Assembly (NCBI GenBank): GCA_025927935.1
Contig: JAICKM010000106.1
Location: 1 to 13,186 of the forward strand
From: Chloroflexia bacterium
Lineage (GTDB): Bacteria > Chloroflexota > Chloroflexia > QHBQ01 > JADMIH01
Length of the DNA: 13,186 nt
Reading direction: 5' to 3'
The translations under genes and the position numbers were made by a program. The number at the start of each line of letters is the position of its first letter. Position 1 is the first letter of the stretch. This document shows, piece by piece, positions 6,654-13,186 of this stretch. The notes under the pieces are model-generated. The model was not told the DNA's origin. It worked only from the letters and a program-made list of their open reading frames with translations, and made no database searches.

Positions 6654-8153
6654 TTACGCCCGCGGCCAGCCCGTGTCCTTCAGTTTCGGGGTGCCTTCCG
6701 GCACGGGGCACCCCGCGGTGAGGCAATCGCTGCACTCCGGGAAGGCATCGCGCCCGGTGCGCGCCGCCGGACCGGGGCCGTTGTGCAGGCAGAGATCCTG
6801 TTGGGTGCCCGAATAGCAAACGCGCACCCCGAGCGCATTCAGCGTCTGGCCCGAAAGGTCCTGCATGGCCCGCGGACTCATCTCGATCACTTCCTTGTCG
6901 ATCTTGCCCGCGCAGAACTTGGAAGTGACCTTGCTTTCCCCAAACTTGTCGCCGGGGATCGTGTCCGAGCACAGCACCTGCACTTCCTGATCGCCCCAAC
7001 TGACTGTGGCGATCTGGCGCTGGTGCGGCGCGTGGCAGGAGGCCGCGCCGTTCAAGCCCAGGCTGTTGCGCGCATAATCCTCCAGCGCCCAGGGCCAGCT
7101 ATTGCAACAGTTGTACGCCTTCCAATTCTTGCCCTCACCGCGTTCATGAACGCCCTGCACGAAGCCCCACTTGGAGCAGGTGGTATCCTGGCCCCAGCGC
7201 TGGGCGCAGCCGGTATGGCACTCCGGCGGGACCGTTTCATGGGCTGTGGAGGAAGACCGCATGGTCGTCTCTTCCTCGGTGGGAATATCGAGCGACGGGA
7301 CGGGTTCTTGATCCGGCGCGCGCTGCAACGCAGGGGGTTGCCCGCTGGGCGCCGGCGCACGGCTATGGCCCATGCCTGGTCCCGCGCCCTGGCTCACCAC
7401 TCCATCCGCCGTGGCGTCCGCCTGGCGCTCCAGCGCGCTGCCCGGTTCGCCAATCAGGCGCGGCAGGGCATCGGAGGCCAACCCTTGCTGAAGCGCATGG
7501 GTCAGTTCATGCGCGAGCAGGCGGCGGCCCGGCTCGGTCGCGGGGGCATACTGGCCCGCGCCGAACACCACGTGCCGCCCGGCGGTATACGCCAGGGCTT
7601 GCACCGCGCGGGCCGAGTCCCCCGCCCGCGCGTCGGCGTGTACACGCACCTGGCCGAAGTCGTGCCCGAACCGCCGCTCCATAAAGGCCCGCGCCGCCGG
7701 ATCGAGCGGTTGGCCGGGCGCGCGTAATACCTCGTGGACAATCGGCGGCACGGTGGGGTCGCCCGCGGCGCCGGCCGGGTCGCGTTTGGTCTGCAAGCGC
7801 GTGTCGTCCTGATCGGCTTGCTCCGCCTGGCACCCGGCGCACGCGCCGCCGCAGGCACAAGCCCGCTGTAATTGCGGCTCAACCATACGCGTGATTGGGC
7901 GAGGGGTACGCTCCGCGTCCCGCTCAGATGCGTCCTCCGGATGGTCAATCGCCGGTGGCATCTGTATCGCTTCCGCCGCGGATGGGTATATGGGCGTCCG
8001 GCCATAATCGTGCCCGGCGCCGGCTGTGGGCGCCTGCAAGGGGAGGATAGAAGGCCGGCGCTGATCCGGCCCCAGCGTGGCCGGGTTGGGCCGCGCGACA
8101 CCGGAGGAGACCCGCGTTTGCGGTAGATTCTGCGGTTGCGCCAGGGTTAGCAT
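6654..8153 (-). CDS. DUF4157 (eCIS-core) HExxH protein with Cys-rich C-terminal domain
   Basis: A 499-residue protein in four parts. Residues 1-95 are Pro/Gln-rich and likely disordered. Residues 99-108 form CACGGACAGC, a four-cysteine metal-knuckle-like motif often seen just before DUF4157. Residues 139-225 are a clear DUF4157 domain ending in AHELTHALQQ, with the zinc-type H215-E-x-x-H219 and a later LERQAD (241-246) that could supply a third ligand. Residues 300-499 hold 13 cysteines and no family I recognise. DUF4157 (Pfam PF13699) is associated with extracellular contractile injection systems and toxin-like proteins; whether it is a protease is unproven. There is no signal peptide, so the Cys-rich part would be exported by a non-Sec route or bind metal. 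ATG 8153 is preceded by the near-perfect site AGGAGGT at 5 bases and an extended -10 at 8249-8257. No injection-system genes are in the window. Confidence 0.85.
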   Translation of the reverse strand: MLTLAQPQNLPQTRVSSGVARPNPATLGPDQRRPSILPLQAPTAGAGHDYGRTPIYPSAAEAIQMPPAIDHPEDASERDAERTPRPITRMVEPQLQRACACGGACAGCQAEQADQDDTRLQTKRDPAGAAGDPTVPPIVHEVLRAPGQPLDPAARAFMERRFGHDFGQVRVHADARAGDSARAVQALAYTAGRHVVFGAGQYAPATEPGRRLLAHELTHALQQGLASDALPRLIGEPGSALERQADATADGVVSQGAGPGMGHSRAPAPSGQPPALQRAPDQEPVPSLDIPTEEETTMRSSSTAHETVPPECHTGCAQRWGQDTTCSKWGFVQGVHERGEGKNWKAYNCCNSWPWALEDYARNSLGLNGAASCHAPHQRQIATVSWGDQEVQVLCSDTIPGDKFGESKVTSKFCAGKIDKEVIEMSPRAMQDLSGQTLNALGVRVCYSGTQQDLCLHNGPGPAARTGRDAFPECSDCLTAGCPVPEGTPKLKDTGWPRA

Positions 8154-8248
8154 ACTCTACCTCCTATCGAGGGCCGCGGCGTTGCCTGCCTGAAGCGCCG
8201 GAACTGAACGGAGGGCGGGGAGGCGGCTGACGGATCAGGCTTGCGATC

Positions 8249-8257
8249 ATTATAGCA
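8249..8257 (-). promoter_or_regulatory. Extended -10 promoter of the DUF4157 gene
   Basis: The minus strand reads TGCTATAAT, a perfect extended -10 (TGn-TATAAT), in the gap after the caspase-like gene. No good -35 is visible, as expected for this promoter class. The predicted start near 8242 gives a leader of about 88 nt. It implies that the DUF4157 gene can be transcribed independently of the upstream caspase-like gene. Confidence 0.6.
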
Positions 8258-8293
8258 CCTGTTTTCCCCGTTTTGCCCGATCCGATAAGATTA

Positions 8294-8322
8294 GATGGCC
8301 GTCAGCGGCGCGCCGGGCCATC
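8294..8322 (-). terminator. Hairpin after the caspase-like gene, weak terminator candidate
   Basis: The arms gatggcc (8294-8300) and ggccatc (8316-8322) are perfect complements, and the loop contains the palindrome cggcgcgccg (8306-8315). It lies just past the stop of the caspase-like gene and upstream of the DUF4157 promoter. The following minus-strand bases are AT-rich (TAATCTTATC) but are not a T-tract. Confidence 0.35.
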
Positions 8323-8337
8323 CCGGCCCCTACACCG

Positions 8338-9111
8338 TTAGGCGGCGGGTCCTGAGCCGGTGGGCGTGGGCGCTGTCCAGTTCTGTTGATTGCTTGCCGT
8401 GGCGCCGCGCACATTCGGGACGACAGCGCTGCCGCGGGCGGCGCTCAGCACCGTCGCGGTTGCGGCGGGAGAGTAGTCCATCTCGGCGAGCAGGTCGGGC
8501 GGCAGGATGGTGCACCAGCGGTCCAGGGGCAGCGGCAGCGTCCACAGCGACGGCTCGTGGGGCGCCGCGAGCGCGGCCAGCAGCGTCTGCGTGAACACGC
8601 CATGGTCCGCCCGTTCGTGGGCGGTTTGCGTCGCGGCGGCGCTGCACAGAAACTGCACCTGCCCCAGGCGGAACTCGGTCATCAGCCGGGCGCGCGCCGT
8701 CGACTCGGACAGGGCAATCGCCCCGGCGTGGCAGGTGTCGAGCACGAAGGCGAGGGGCGCGGGGTCCCGGCCGCAGTCGGCGAGCAACCGCGTCGCTGGG
8801 TAGGGCGCGTCGTAGGCGTAGAGCACCAGGCCGTCGGCTTGTTGCCCGCCGTGGCCCGCGAAGTAGAACAGCAGCGTGTCGTCGGTGGTCTGGGCGGCGG
8901 CGCAGGCGCGCAGCGCGGCCCGGATGCCTGCCCGCGTGGCCCGCGGCCCCAGCAGCACCCGCACCTCGGCCAGCGTATGATCAGGCAGGCCGGCCCCGGC
9001 CAGCAGCGCCGCGAATTGCCGCGCGTCGGACTCCGCGCCGCGCAGCCCCGGCAGTTGCAGCCGCGATCCCGCATAATCGCACCCGGCCAGCACCGCAAAC
9101 AGGTGGCTCAT
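8338..9111 (-). CDS. Caspase-like cysteine protease (peptidase C14, metacaspase-type)
   Basis: A 257-residue protein whose first ~185 residues form a caspase fold. MSHLFAVLAGCDYAG is a typical first strand, GLRGAESDARQF matches the usual L-x-G-x-x-x-DA segment, the catalytic His87 lies in YFAGHGG, and the catalytic Cys127 lies in LDTCHAG. The 40-residue His-Cys spacing suits the family. Bacterial C14 proteases cleave after basic or acidic residues depending on subtype; specificity cannot be read here. No TPR, WD40, formylglycine-enzyme or other usual partner domain is fused, and the tail 186-257 is unrecognised and ends in a Thr/Pro/Gly-rich stretch. There is no signal peptide. ATG 9111 is preceded by AGGGAGG at 8 bases. 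The upstream in-frame GTG 9159 would precede the predicted transcription start. It lies upstream of and co-oriented with the DUF4157 gene. Confidence 0.88.
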   Translation of the reverse strand: MSHLFAVLAGCDYAGSRLQLPGLRGAESDARQFAALLAGAGLPDHTLAEVRVLLGPRATRAGIRAALRACAAAQTTDDTLLFYFAGHGGQQADGLVLYAYDAPYPATRLLADCGRDPAPLAFVLDTCHAGAIALSESTARARLMTEFRLGQVQFLCSAAATQTAHERADHGVFTQTLLAALAAPHEPSLWTLPLPLDRWCTILPPDLLAEMDYSPAATATVLSAARGSAVVPNVRGATASNQQNWTAPTPTGSGPAA

Positions 9112-9149
9112 CGCCGCACCCTCCCTTCCGTCTGTCCTGTCCGCGCCGC

Positions 9150-9178
9150 ATGCTAGCACGCCCGGCCGCGCGTGTCAA
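9150..9178 (-). promoter_or_regulatory. Strong promoter of the caspase-like gene
   Basis: The minus strand carries a perfect TTGACA (9173-9178), a 17-base spacer and TAGCAT (9150-9155) with the extended TG one base upstream. Predicted start is near 9143, giving a leader of about 32 nt to ATG 9111. A constitutive-looking promoter is notable for a potentially lethal protease gene. Confidence 0.7.
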
Positions 9179-9207
9179 CGACCCTCTCTGTCCCCGCCCT
9201 GGATTAT

Positions 9208-9333
9208 TTCACCGCGAAGGAACGAAGGACGCGAAGGATTTATGCAGTTTCGACAGGTCGACAAAGAGACGAATGCCTCAACCAATAGAACCAATAAGCG
9301 CACTCTCCGCGTCCTTTGTTCCTTCGCGGTGAA
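9208..9333. repeat. Dispersed inverted repeat, TTCACCGCGAAGG type
   Basis: The left arm 9208-9233 (ttcaccgcgaaggaacgaag...) and right arm 9308-9333 are reverse complements at 25 of 26 positions, around a loop of about 74 bases. The arm resembles a repeat of the form ttcaccacgaaggcacgaagg seen widely in environmental bacterial genomes (recalled, not searched). It lies between the caspase-like promoter and the ABC operon promoter. No open frame of note is inside. Confidence 0.8.
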
Positions 9334-9360
9334 CTCGTAAGCAGGCAGCGGACAGGGTGC

Positions 9361-9389
9361 TTGACAACCGGGTCGGGCCGGTGTATCAT
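9361..9389 (+). promoter_or_regulatory. Promoter of the ABC importer operon
   Basis: A perfect TTGACA (9361-9366), a 17-base spacer and TATCAT (9384-9389) give a near-consensus sigma-70 promoter. The predicted start near 9396 leaves an untranslated leader of about 318 nt before ATG 9714. Confidence 0.72.
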
Positions 9390-9395
9390 CTTGGC

Positions 9396-9713
9396 TCCAA
9401 GGGGGGCGGCTCTTCGGCTTCTTTGCATCCAGCACCGGCGTGGCGGCGCCGGCCCGCACGGGATTCCCTTGCGCCGTGCGGCTCCGGCTGCGACCCGCCG
9501 GGGTGCCCGGCGGCGCGACCGAGGCAATCCAACACCGCGATAGCTCTGTTTCCCCTCTGGTATCGGACGACGGCTCAGCGCAACCAGCACAAGGAGGTGA
9601 TTACCCAGCACCGGCACCGGCGCCGGCCAGGCAGGTCTTGCCCCTCCGGCCCGGCACGCACCTGTCGATTGACTGTGAACGCTATCGGGTTCGACGAACA
9701 GGAGGCTCAACCC
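9396..9713 (+). promoter_or_regulatory. Long structured 5' leader of the ABC operon
   Basis: Two GC-rich hairpins are visible: ccgcacgg (9454-9461) with ccgtgcgg (9474-9481), and ccgccggg (9495-9502) with cccggcgg (9506-9513, 3-nt loop). A perfect anti-SD complement AAGGAGGTGAT lies at 9591-9601 with no ATG, GTG or TTG at normal spacing after it. The frame is open into the downstream gene, but its composition (Arg/Pro-rich) is unlike protein of this family. No known riboswitch was recognised. Confidence 0.4.
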
Positions 9714-11552
9714 ATGAGTCGCAAACATATCTGGTTCCTCGTCCTGCTCATCTTCGCCCTCGTGCTGCCGGCCTGTGGGGATGTAGCCGCCACGCCGACC
9801 GCCGTGACGAGCACCAATCCCAGCGGCGGGAATACGACCACGGAGGCCACGGCCACCAGCGCCCCGTCCGGCGGCAGCACGTCCAGCGGCGGCACCGCCG
9901 GCACCTTGAACGGGGTGACCCTGCCCGCCGACGCCGCCCCGCCCGACCAGCAGGTCTACATCGTCCACTACGACAACACCGCCGACTTTACGACGGTCGA
10001 TTTTTACGAGTCGGTCTACAAACGCGGCGGCGCCATCAGCGATGTGCTCTCCGACCCGCTGGTGCGCCTGGATAAGAACTTCAAGGTCACGCCCGGCGCG
10101 GCCACCAAGTGGGAGGTCGACTCCACCGGCCTGGTCTGGTCGTTCCACCTCGACCCCAACCTGATGTGGTCGGATGACACGCCCGTCACGGCGGACGATT
10201 ACGTCGCCACCCTGCGCTACGGCGCCGATCCCAAGCACGCCTGGGACTTCACCTGGTACTTCCAGGGCGTGATCAAGAACTGGAGCGAAGCGGTGGCCGG
10301 CACGGTGCCGCTCGACCAACTGGGCGTCACCGCCGCCGATCCGCACACCTTGCAGATCACCACCGTGGCCCCGGCGCCCTACCTGCCCGCGATGCTGCTC
10401 TACAGCGATCCCCTGCAGAAGAAGGCGCTGGAAGCGCACGGCGGGCTGTACAACTCCGACCCCGCCACTTCCGTCTCGTCGGGGCCGTTCGTGCTCAAGG
10501 AGTGGCGCAAGGGCGACCGGCTGATCTATGAGGCCAACCCCAAGTACAAGGGCAACAACAAGCCGTTCATCCAGAAGCTGATCGTCATCGGCGCCGCGCC
10601 GTCCACCGATTTCGCTTCCTACCAGGCCGGCGAAATCGACTTTGTGACCGGCTCGACCCTATCGCCCGCCGACAACGAGATCATCGCCAAGGACCCGGCT
10701 CTACAGAAGGAAACCCACCCGCAACCCAACGACTTCCGCACCGACTATCTGTTCTTCGACGACCAGAATCCGCCCTTCAACAACGTCAAGGTCCGCCAGG
10801 CCTTTAGCCATATCGTGGACCGCGACGCGCTCATCGCGCAGATCATCAAGCCGAGCCAGGGCATCCCCGCCTACTCGTTCCTGATGCCCGGCTTCCCGGC
10901 CTCGAACTCGCAGGGCCTCAAGGACATCCAGAACTACGACCCGGCAAAGGCCAAGCAACTGCTGAGCGAGGCCGGCTATCCCGACGGCAAGGGCTTCCCC
11001 AAGCTCACCATGTGGCTGCGCAACGAGGCGCCTGTGCGCCAGGCCGTGGCCCAGGCCATTGCCGCGTCGATCAAGCAGAACCTGGGCATCGACGTCGAAG
11101 TCTCGAACAAAGAGACCAAGACCTTCACCGACGCTCTCAACGCCAAGCCGACGCAGATCCAGTTCGGCATGGTGAACTACGGCATGGACTTCCTCGACCC
11201 CTATAACATGCTGAGCGTGTGGCTGAGCGGCGGGCGGCACAACTGGAACAACACCCAGTTTGACGACATGGTCAAGAAGGCCGCCGCGTTCACCGGCGAC
11301 CCCGCCGAGCGCACCAAGATGTTCCAGGACGCCGAGAAGCTGCTGGTGACGGATGTGGGCGGCGTCTTCATCTATCACCGCTACCAGAGCGACCTCTACA
11401 AGTCCTACCTGAAGGGCAGCGAGCTGGAACCGGATCAGAACGGCGTGGCCGCCATCCACTGGCCCGGCTACTCCAACTTCGACACGGTCATCGGCTCGAT
11501 GTATATCTCGAAGGACGTGGCGAGCGCCAACCGCAAGATCCCCTCGCCGTAA
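9714..11552 (+). CDS. ABC transporter substrate-binding lipoprotein, family 5 (peptide/nickel type)
   Basis: A 612-residue extracytoplasmic binding protein that captures oligopeptides or a related solute and delivers it to the permeases downstream. Residues 1-20 are a lipoprotein signal with lipobox LPAC, so Cys21 is acylated and anchors the protein. Residues about 27-64 are a Thr/Ser/Gly tether of low complexity. The rest matches SBP_bac_5: [20 protein letters not shown] (133-152) followed by TPVTADD, then [15 protein letters not shown] (256-270) and YEANPKYKG, with [15 protein letters not shown] further on. Ligand identity cannot be read. ATG 9714 is preceded by AGGAGG (9700-9705) at 8 bases and by a signal peptide that fits only this start. 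It is the first gene of an operon with two permeases, and a hairpin after it may raise its level over theirs. Confidence 0.95.
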   Translation: MSRKHIWFLVLLIFALVLPACGDVAATPTAVTSTNPSGGNTTTEATATSAPSGGSTSSGGTAGTLNGVTLPADAAPPDQQVYIVHYDNTADFTTVDFYESVYKRGGAISDVLSDPLVRLDKNFKVTPGAATKWEVDSTGLVWSFHLDPNLMWSDDTPVTADDYVATLRYGADPKHAWDFTWYFQGVIKNWSEAVAGTVPLDQLGVTAADPHTLQITTVAPAPYLPAMLLYSDPLQKKALEAHGGLYNSDPATSVSSGPFVLKEWRKGDRLIYEANPKYKGNNKPFIQKLIVIGAAPSTDFASYQAGEIDFVTGSTLSPADNEIIAKDPALQKETHPQPNDFRTDYLFFDDQNPPFNNVKVRQAFSHIVDRDALIAQIIKPSQGIPAYSFLMPGFPASNSQGLKDIQNYDPAKAKQLLSEAGYPDGKGFPKLTMWLRNEAPVRQAVAQAIAASIKQNLGIDVEVSNKETKTFTDALNAKPTQIQFGMVNYGMDFLDPYNMLSVWLSGGRHNWNNTQFDDMVKKAAAFTGDPAERTKMFQDAEKLLVTDVGGVFIYHRYQSDLYKSYLKGSELEPDQNGVAAIHWPGYSNFDTVIGSMYISKDVASANRKIPSP

Positions 11553-11577
11553 GGCGGGGGGCGCTAGGCGCCGGGTA

Positions 11578-11607
11578 CGGGGGCGGAGTCGCGGCTGCCC
11601 GCCCCCG
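11578..11607 (+). terminator. Intercistronic hairpin between binding protein and permease genes
   Basis: The arms cgggggcgg (11578-11586) and ccgcccccg (11599-11607) are perfect 9-bp complements around a 12-base loop, with no T-run. It is likely an attenuating or mRNA-stabilising stem that sets the binding protein above the permeases. That arrangement is common in ABC import operons. The role here is inferred from position. Confidence 0.5.
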
Positions 11608-11633
11608 CATCCGGCGCGGCAAGGGGCCGGAGC

Positions 11634-12566
11634 ATGATTGCCTACTTGATCCGCCGCATCATCGGCCTGGTCATCGTCTTCCTCATTGTCTCGATTGTGG
11701 CCTTCCTGTTGATGCACTCGGTGCCGGGCGGCCCGTTCGACGAAGAGAAATCGCCGCTGCCGCCCGCGGGCAAGGCCAATATCCTGCGCAAGTACGGCCT
11801 GGACAAGCCGCTGTATGAGCAGTACCTGCGCTATATGGGCAGCGCGTTGCAAGGCGACTTCGGTATCTCGTTCCAGAGTCCGACCGAGAGCGTGGTCCAA
11901 CTGATCGGCCGCACCTGGCCCACCAGTATGCAACTCGGCGGGCTGGCGATCCTGTTCGCCTTCAGCACCGGCCTGACCTTCGGCATTATCTCCGCCGTCC
12001 GGCAAAATACCTGGATCGACTATCTGGTCACGTTCATCTCGACGTTGGGCATCACCGTGCCCAGCTTCGTCATCGCGCTCTGGCTGCTGCTCATCTTCTC
12101 GGTGCAACTCCACTGGCTGCCCACCGGCGGCTGGCCGGGCAACGGTGGCGACTGGAACTCCGCGATCCTGCCGGTCCTCACGCTGGGGCTGGGGCCGTCG
12201 GCCCTGGTGGCGCGCTACACGCGGGCCAGCCTGGTCGAGGTGATCCGCGCCGACTATATCCGCACCGCTCAGGCCAAGGGCTTGAGCGAACGGCGGGTGG
12301 TGCTGGGCCACGCGCTCAAAAACGCCCTCATCCCGCTGATCACCATCCTGGCCCCGCAGATCCCCAACCTGGTCACCGGGACCATCTTCGTGGAGGTGAT
12401 CTTTCGCGTGCCGGGCCTCGGTAAATTCTTCGTGTCCAGTATCTACCTGCGCGATTACCCGATGATCATGGCGACGATGCTGCTGGTGGCCGTGCTCTGG
12501 AGCATAACCTACCTGCTGAGCGACATCCTCTACACCATCGTCGACCCGCGCATCCGGTTGCAATAG
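11634..12566 (+). CDS. ABC transporter permease, DppB/OppB family
   Basis: A 310-residue inner-membrane subunit that forms half of the channel of a peptide/nickel-type importer. [20 protein letters not shown] is the typical first helix of the family, followed by the periplasmic segment with [16 protein letters not shown] (52-67) and GDFGISF (74-80). Further membrane segments lie near 100-122, 129-160, 178-195, 230-258 and 277-303. The EAA coupling loop that contacts the ATPase spans about 207-235 ([20 protein letters not shown]). The C-terminus [14 protein letters not shown] is also characteristic. Length is normal. The start is 81 bases after the binding-protein stop, and AAGGGG at 11621-11626 is a fair ribosome binding site. 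Confidence 0.95.
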   Translation: MIAYLIRRIIGLVIVFLIVSIVAFLLMHSVPGGPFDEEKSPLPPAGKANILRKYGLDKPLYEQYLRYMGSALQGDFGISFQSPTESVVQLIGRTWPTSMQLGGLAILFAFSTGLTFGIISAVRQNTWIDYLVTFISTLGITVPSFVIALWLLLIFSVQLHWLPTGGWPGNGGDWNSAILPVLTLGLGPSALVARYTRASLVEVIRADYIRTAQAKGLSERRVVLGHALKNALIPLITILAPQIPNLVTGTIFVEVIFRVPGLGKFFVSSIYLRDYPMIMATMLLVAVLWSITYLLSDILYTIVDPRIRLQ

Positions 12567-12623
12567 GCGGCGCCGGCCCGCCGCCCAACTCAAGGGCACA
12601 GGGATGGTTTTGGAGAAGACAAC

Positions 12624-13186
12624 ATGAGCCTTGCGGAGAAATCAACCGTAGCCCCGGCGGCGGAGCATATTATGCGTCCGGCCTCGAACTTGTGGCGTGA
12701 CGCGGCGCGGCGCTTTTTCCGCAACAAACTGGCCGTTAGCGCCCTGGTGGTCATGCTGCTGCTGATCCTGACCGCTATCTTCGCCGACGTGATCGCGCCC
12801 GCCCCCTATGACTACTCGGTGCTGGCCGAGGCCAACCAATTCCCCAACTCCCATCACCTATTGGGCACCGACACGGTGGGCCGTGACTTCCTGAGCCGGT
12901 TGATCTACGGGGCACGCGTCTCGCTCATCGTCGGCTTCTCGGTGCAGTTCATCGCGCTGCTCATCGGCGTGCCGCTGGGCACGCTGGCCGGCATGTTCGG
13001 CGGCTGGGTCGATTACATCATCATGCGCTGGGTCGAGGTGTTGACGGCCATCCCGATCTGGCTGTTTGCGCTGTTTCTGATCTCGGTCTGGCGCAGCAGC
13101 GACTCCGCACCGGGCAACGGGCTGCTCAACGTGGTCGTCGCTATCGGCCTGATCGGCTGGGTCGATATCTGCCGGCTCACGCGCGC
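12624..13186 (+). CDS. ABC transporter permease, DppC/OppC family (3' part outside window)
   Basis: The frame is open from ATG 12624 to the right edge, giving 187 complete codons. It encodes the second channel subunit paired with the DppB-like permease. After a short polar N-terminus, [20 protein letters not shown] (29-48) is the family's first helix. [20 protein letters not shown] (75-94) is the hallmark periplasmic segment of DppC/OppC. Further helices follow at about 98-123 and 138-155. The window ends at DICRLTR, just before the EAA loop. GGAG (12612-12615) lies 8 bases upstream of the start, and the gap to the previous gene is 57 bases, so it is in the same operon. ATPase genes would be expected to follow. 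Confidence 0.95.
   Translation, partial: MSLAEKSTVAPAAEHIMRPASNLWRDAARRFFRNKLAVSALVVMLLLILTAIFADVIAPAPYDYSVLAEANQFPNSHHLLGTDTVGRDFLSRLIYGARVSLIVGFSVQFIALLIGVPLGTLAGMFGGWVDYIIMRWVEVLTAIPIWLFALFLISVWRSSDSAPGNGLLNVVVAIGLIGWVDICRLTR

Noticed and set aside
6576..7727. Plus-strand open frame (383 codons) antisense to the DUF4157 gene
   Set aside because: It is Arg/Ala-rich with no domain, and the opposite strand encodes an obvious DUF4157 protein with a strong ribosome binding site.
9112..9159. Upstream GTG start (9159) for the caspase-like gene
   Set aside because: It lies between the -35 and -10 boxes of the promoter at 9150-9178, so it would not be in the transcript.
9591..9619. Fragment of the 3' end of a 16S rRNA gene on the minus strand
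   Set aside because: Only the AAGGAGGTGAT core matches. The following bases diverge from the conserved 16S end, so it is a ribosome-binding-like site only.
9357..9713. N-terminal extension of the binding protein to 9357
   Set aside because: It would bury the lipoprotein signal peptide internally and overlap the TTGACA promoter. ATG 9714 has AGGAGG at ideal spacing.
9240..10439. Minus-strand open frame (399 codons) over the ABC leader and binding-protein gene
   Set aside because: It runs through the dispersed repeat and the operon promoter and has shadow-frame composition.
10701..12599. Minus-strand open frame (632 codons) opposite the ABC operon
   Set aside because: It crosses two clear plus-strand genes and their gap, and its His/Asp/Arg/Gln-rich composition has no domain.

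Overview
The window is GC-rich bacterial DNA. It most resembles the Chloroflexota (inference): the lipoprotein has a Thr/Ser/Gly-rich tether, the intergenic spaces hold dispersed palindromes and (ACTCAGC)n tandem repeats of a kind common in those genomes, and the exported protein at the left edge has a layout I associate with that phylum. No rRNA, tRNA, CRISPR array, transposase or phage gene was seen.

Layout, left to right. (1) Positions 1-937, minus: the 5' part of an exported protein with two fibronectin type III domains followed by the start of a purple-acid-phosphatase-type N-terminal domain. (2) 938-1560: a gene-free stretch with an AT-rich island and hairpins. (3) 1561-3465, minus: a complete S9 prolyl-oligopeptidase-family peptidase, divergent from (4) 3746-4819, plus: a winged-helix HTH_42 protein with the Q-x-Q motif of AlkZ-type DNA glycosylases. 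(5) 4820-5075: a nested repeat block. (6) 5170-6519, plus: a stand-alone cytochrome P450. (7) 6523-6628: a large palindrome between convergent genes. (8) 6654-8153, minus: a DUF4157 (eCIS-core) HExxH protein with an unrecognised Cys-rich C-terminal half. (9) 8338-9111, minus: a compact caspase-like (C14) protease. (10) 9208-9333: a dispersed inverted repeat between divergent promoters. (11) 9714 to the right edge, plus: an ABC importer operon of the peptide/nickel (Dpp/Opp) type, with a lipoprotein binding protein, a DppB-like permease and the start of a DppC-like permease.

How the genes work together. The only clear functional unit is the ABC operon, which imports oligopeptides or a similar solute; its ATPase genes probably lie beyond the right edge. 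The DUF4157 protein and the caspase-like protease are adjacent and co-oriented, but each has its own recognisable promoter. They form the most interesting pair: a caspase-fold cysteine protease beside a putative zinc metalloprotease-like protein of a family linked to contractile injection systems. No injection-system structural gene is present in the window, so a joint role is inference. The S9 peptidase, the AlkZ-like protein and the P450 look like single-gene transcription units.

Both divergent intergenic regions carry a dispersed palindrome lying between the two opposing -35 boxes, and the other long gaps also carry palindromes. Six promoter-like sites could be read directly, and they decide several start codons (GTG 3746, ATG 9111).
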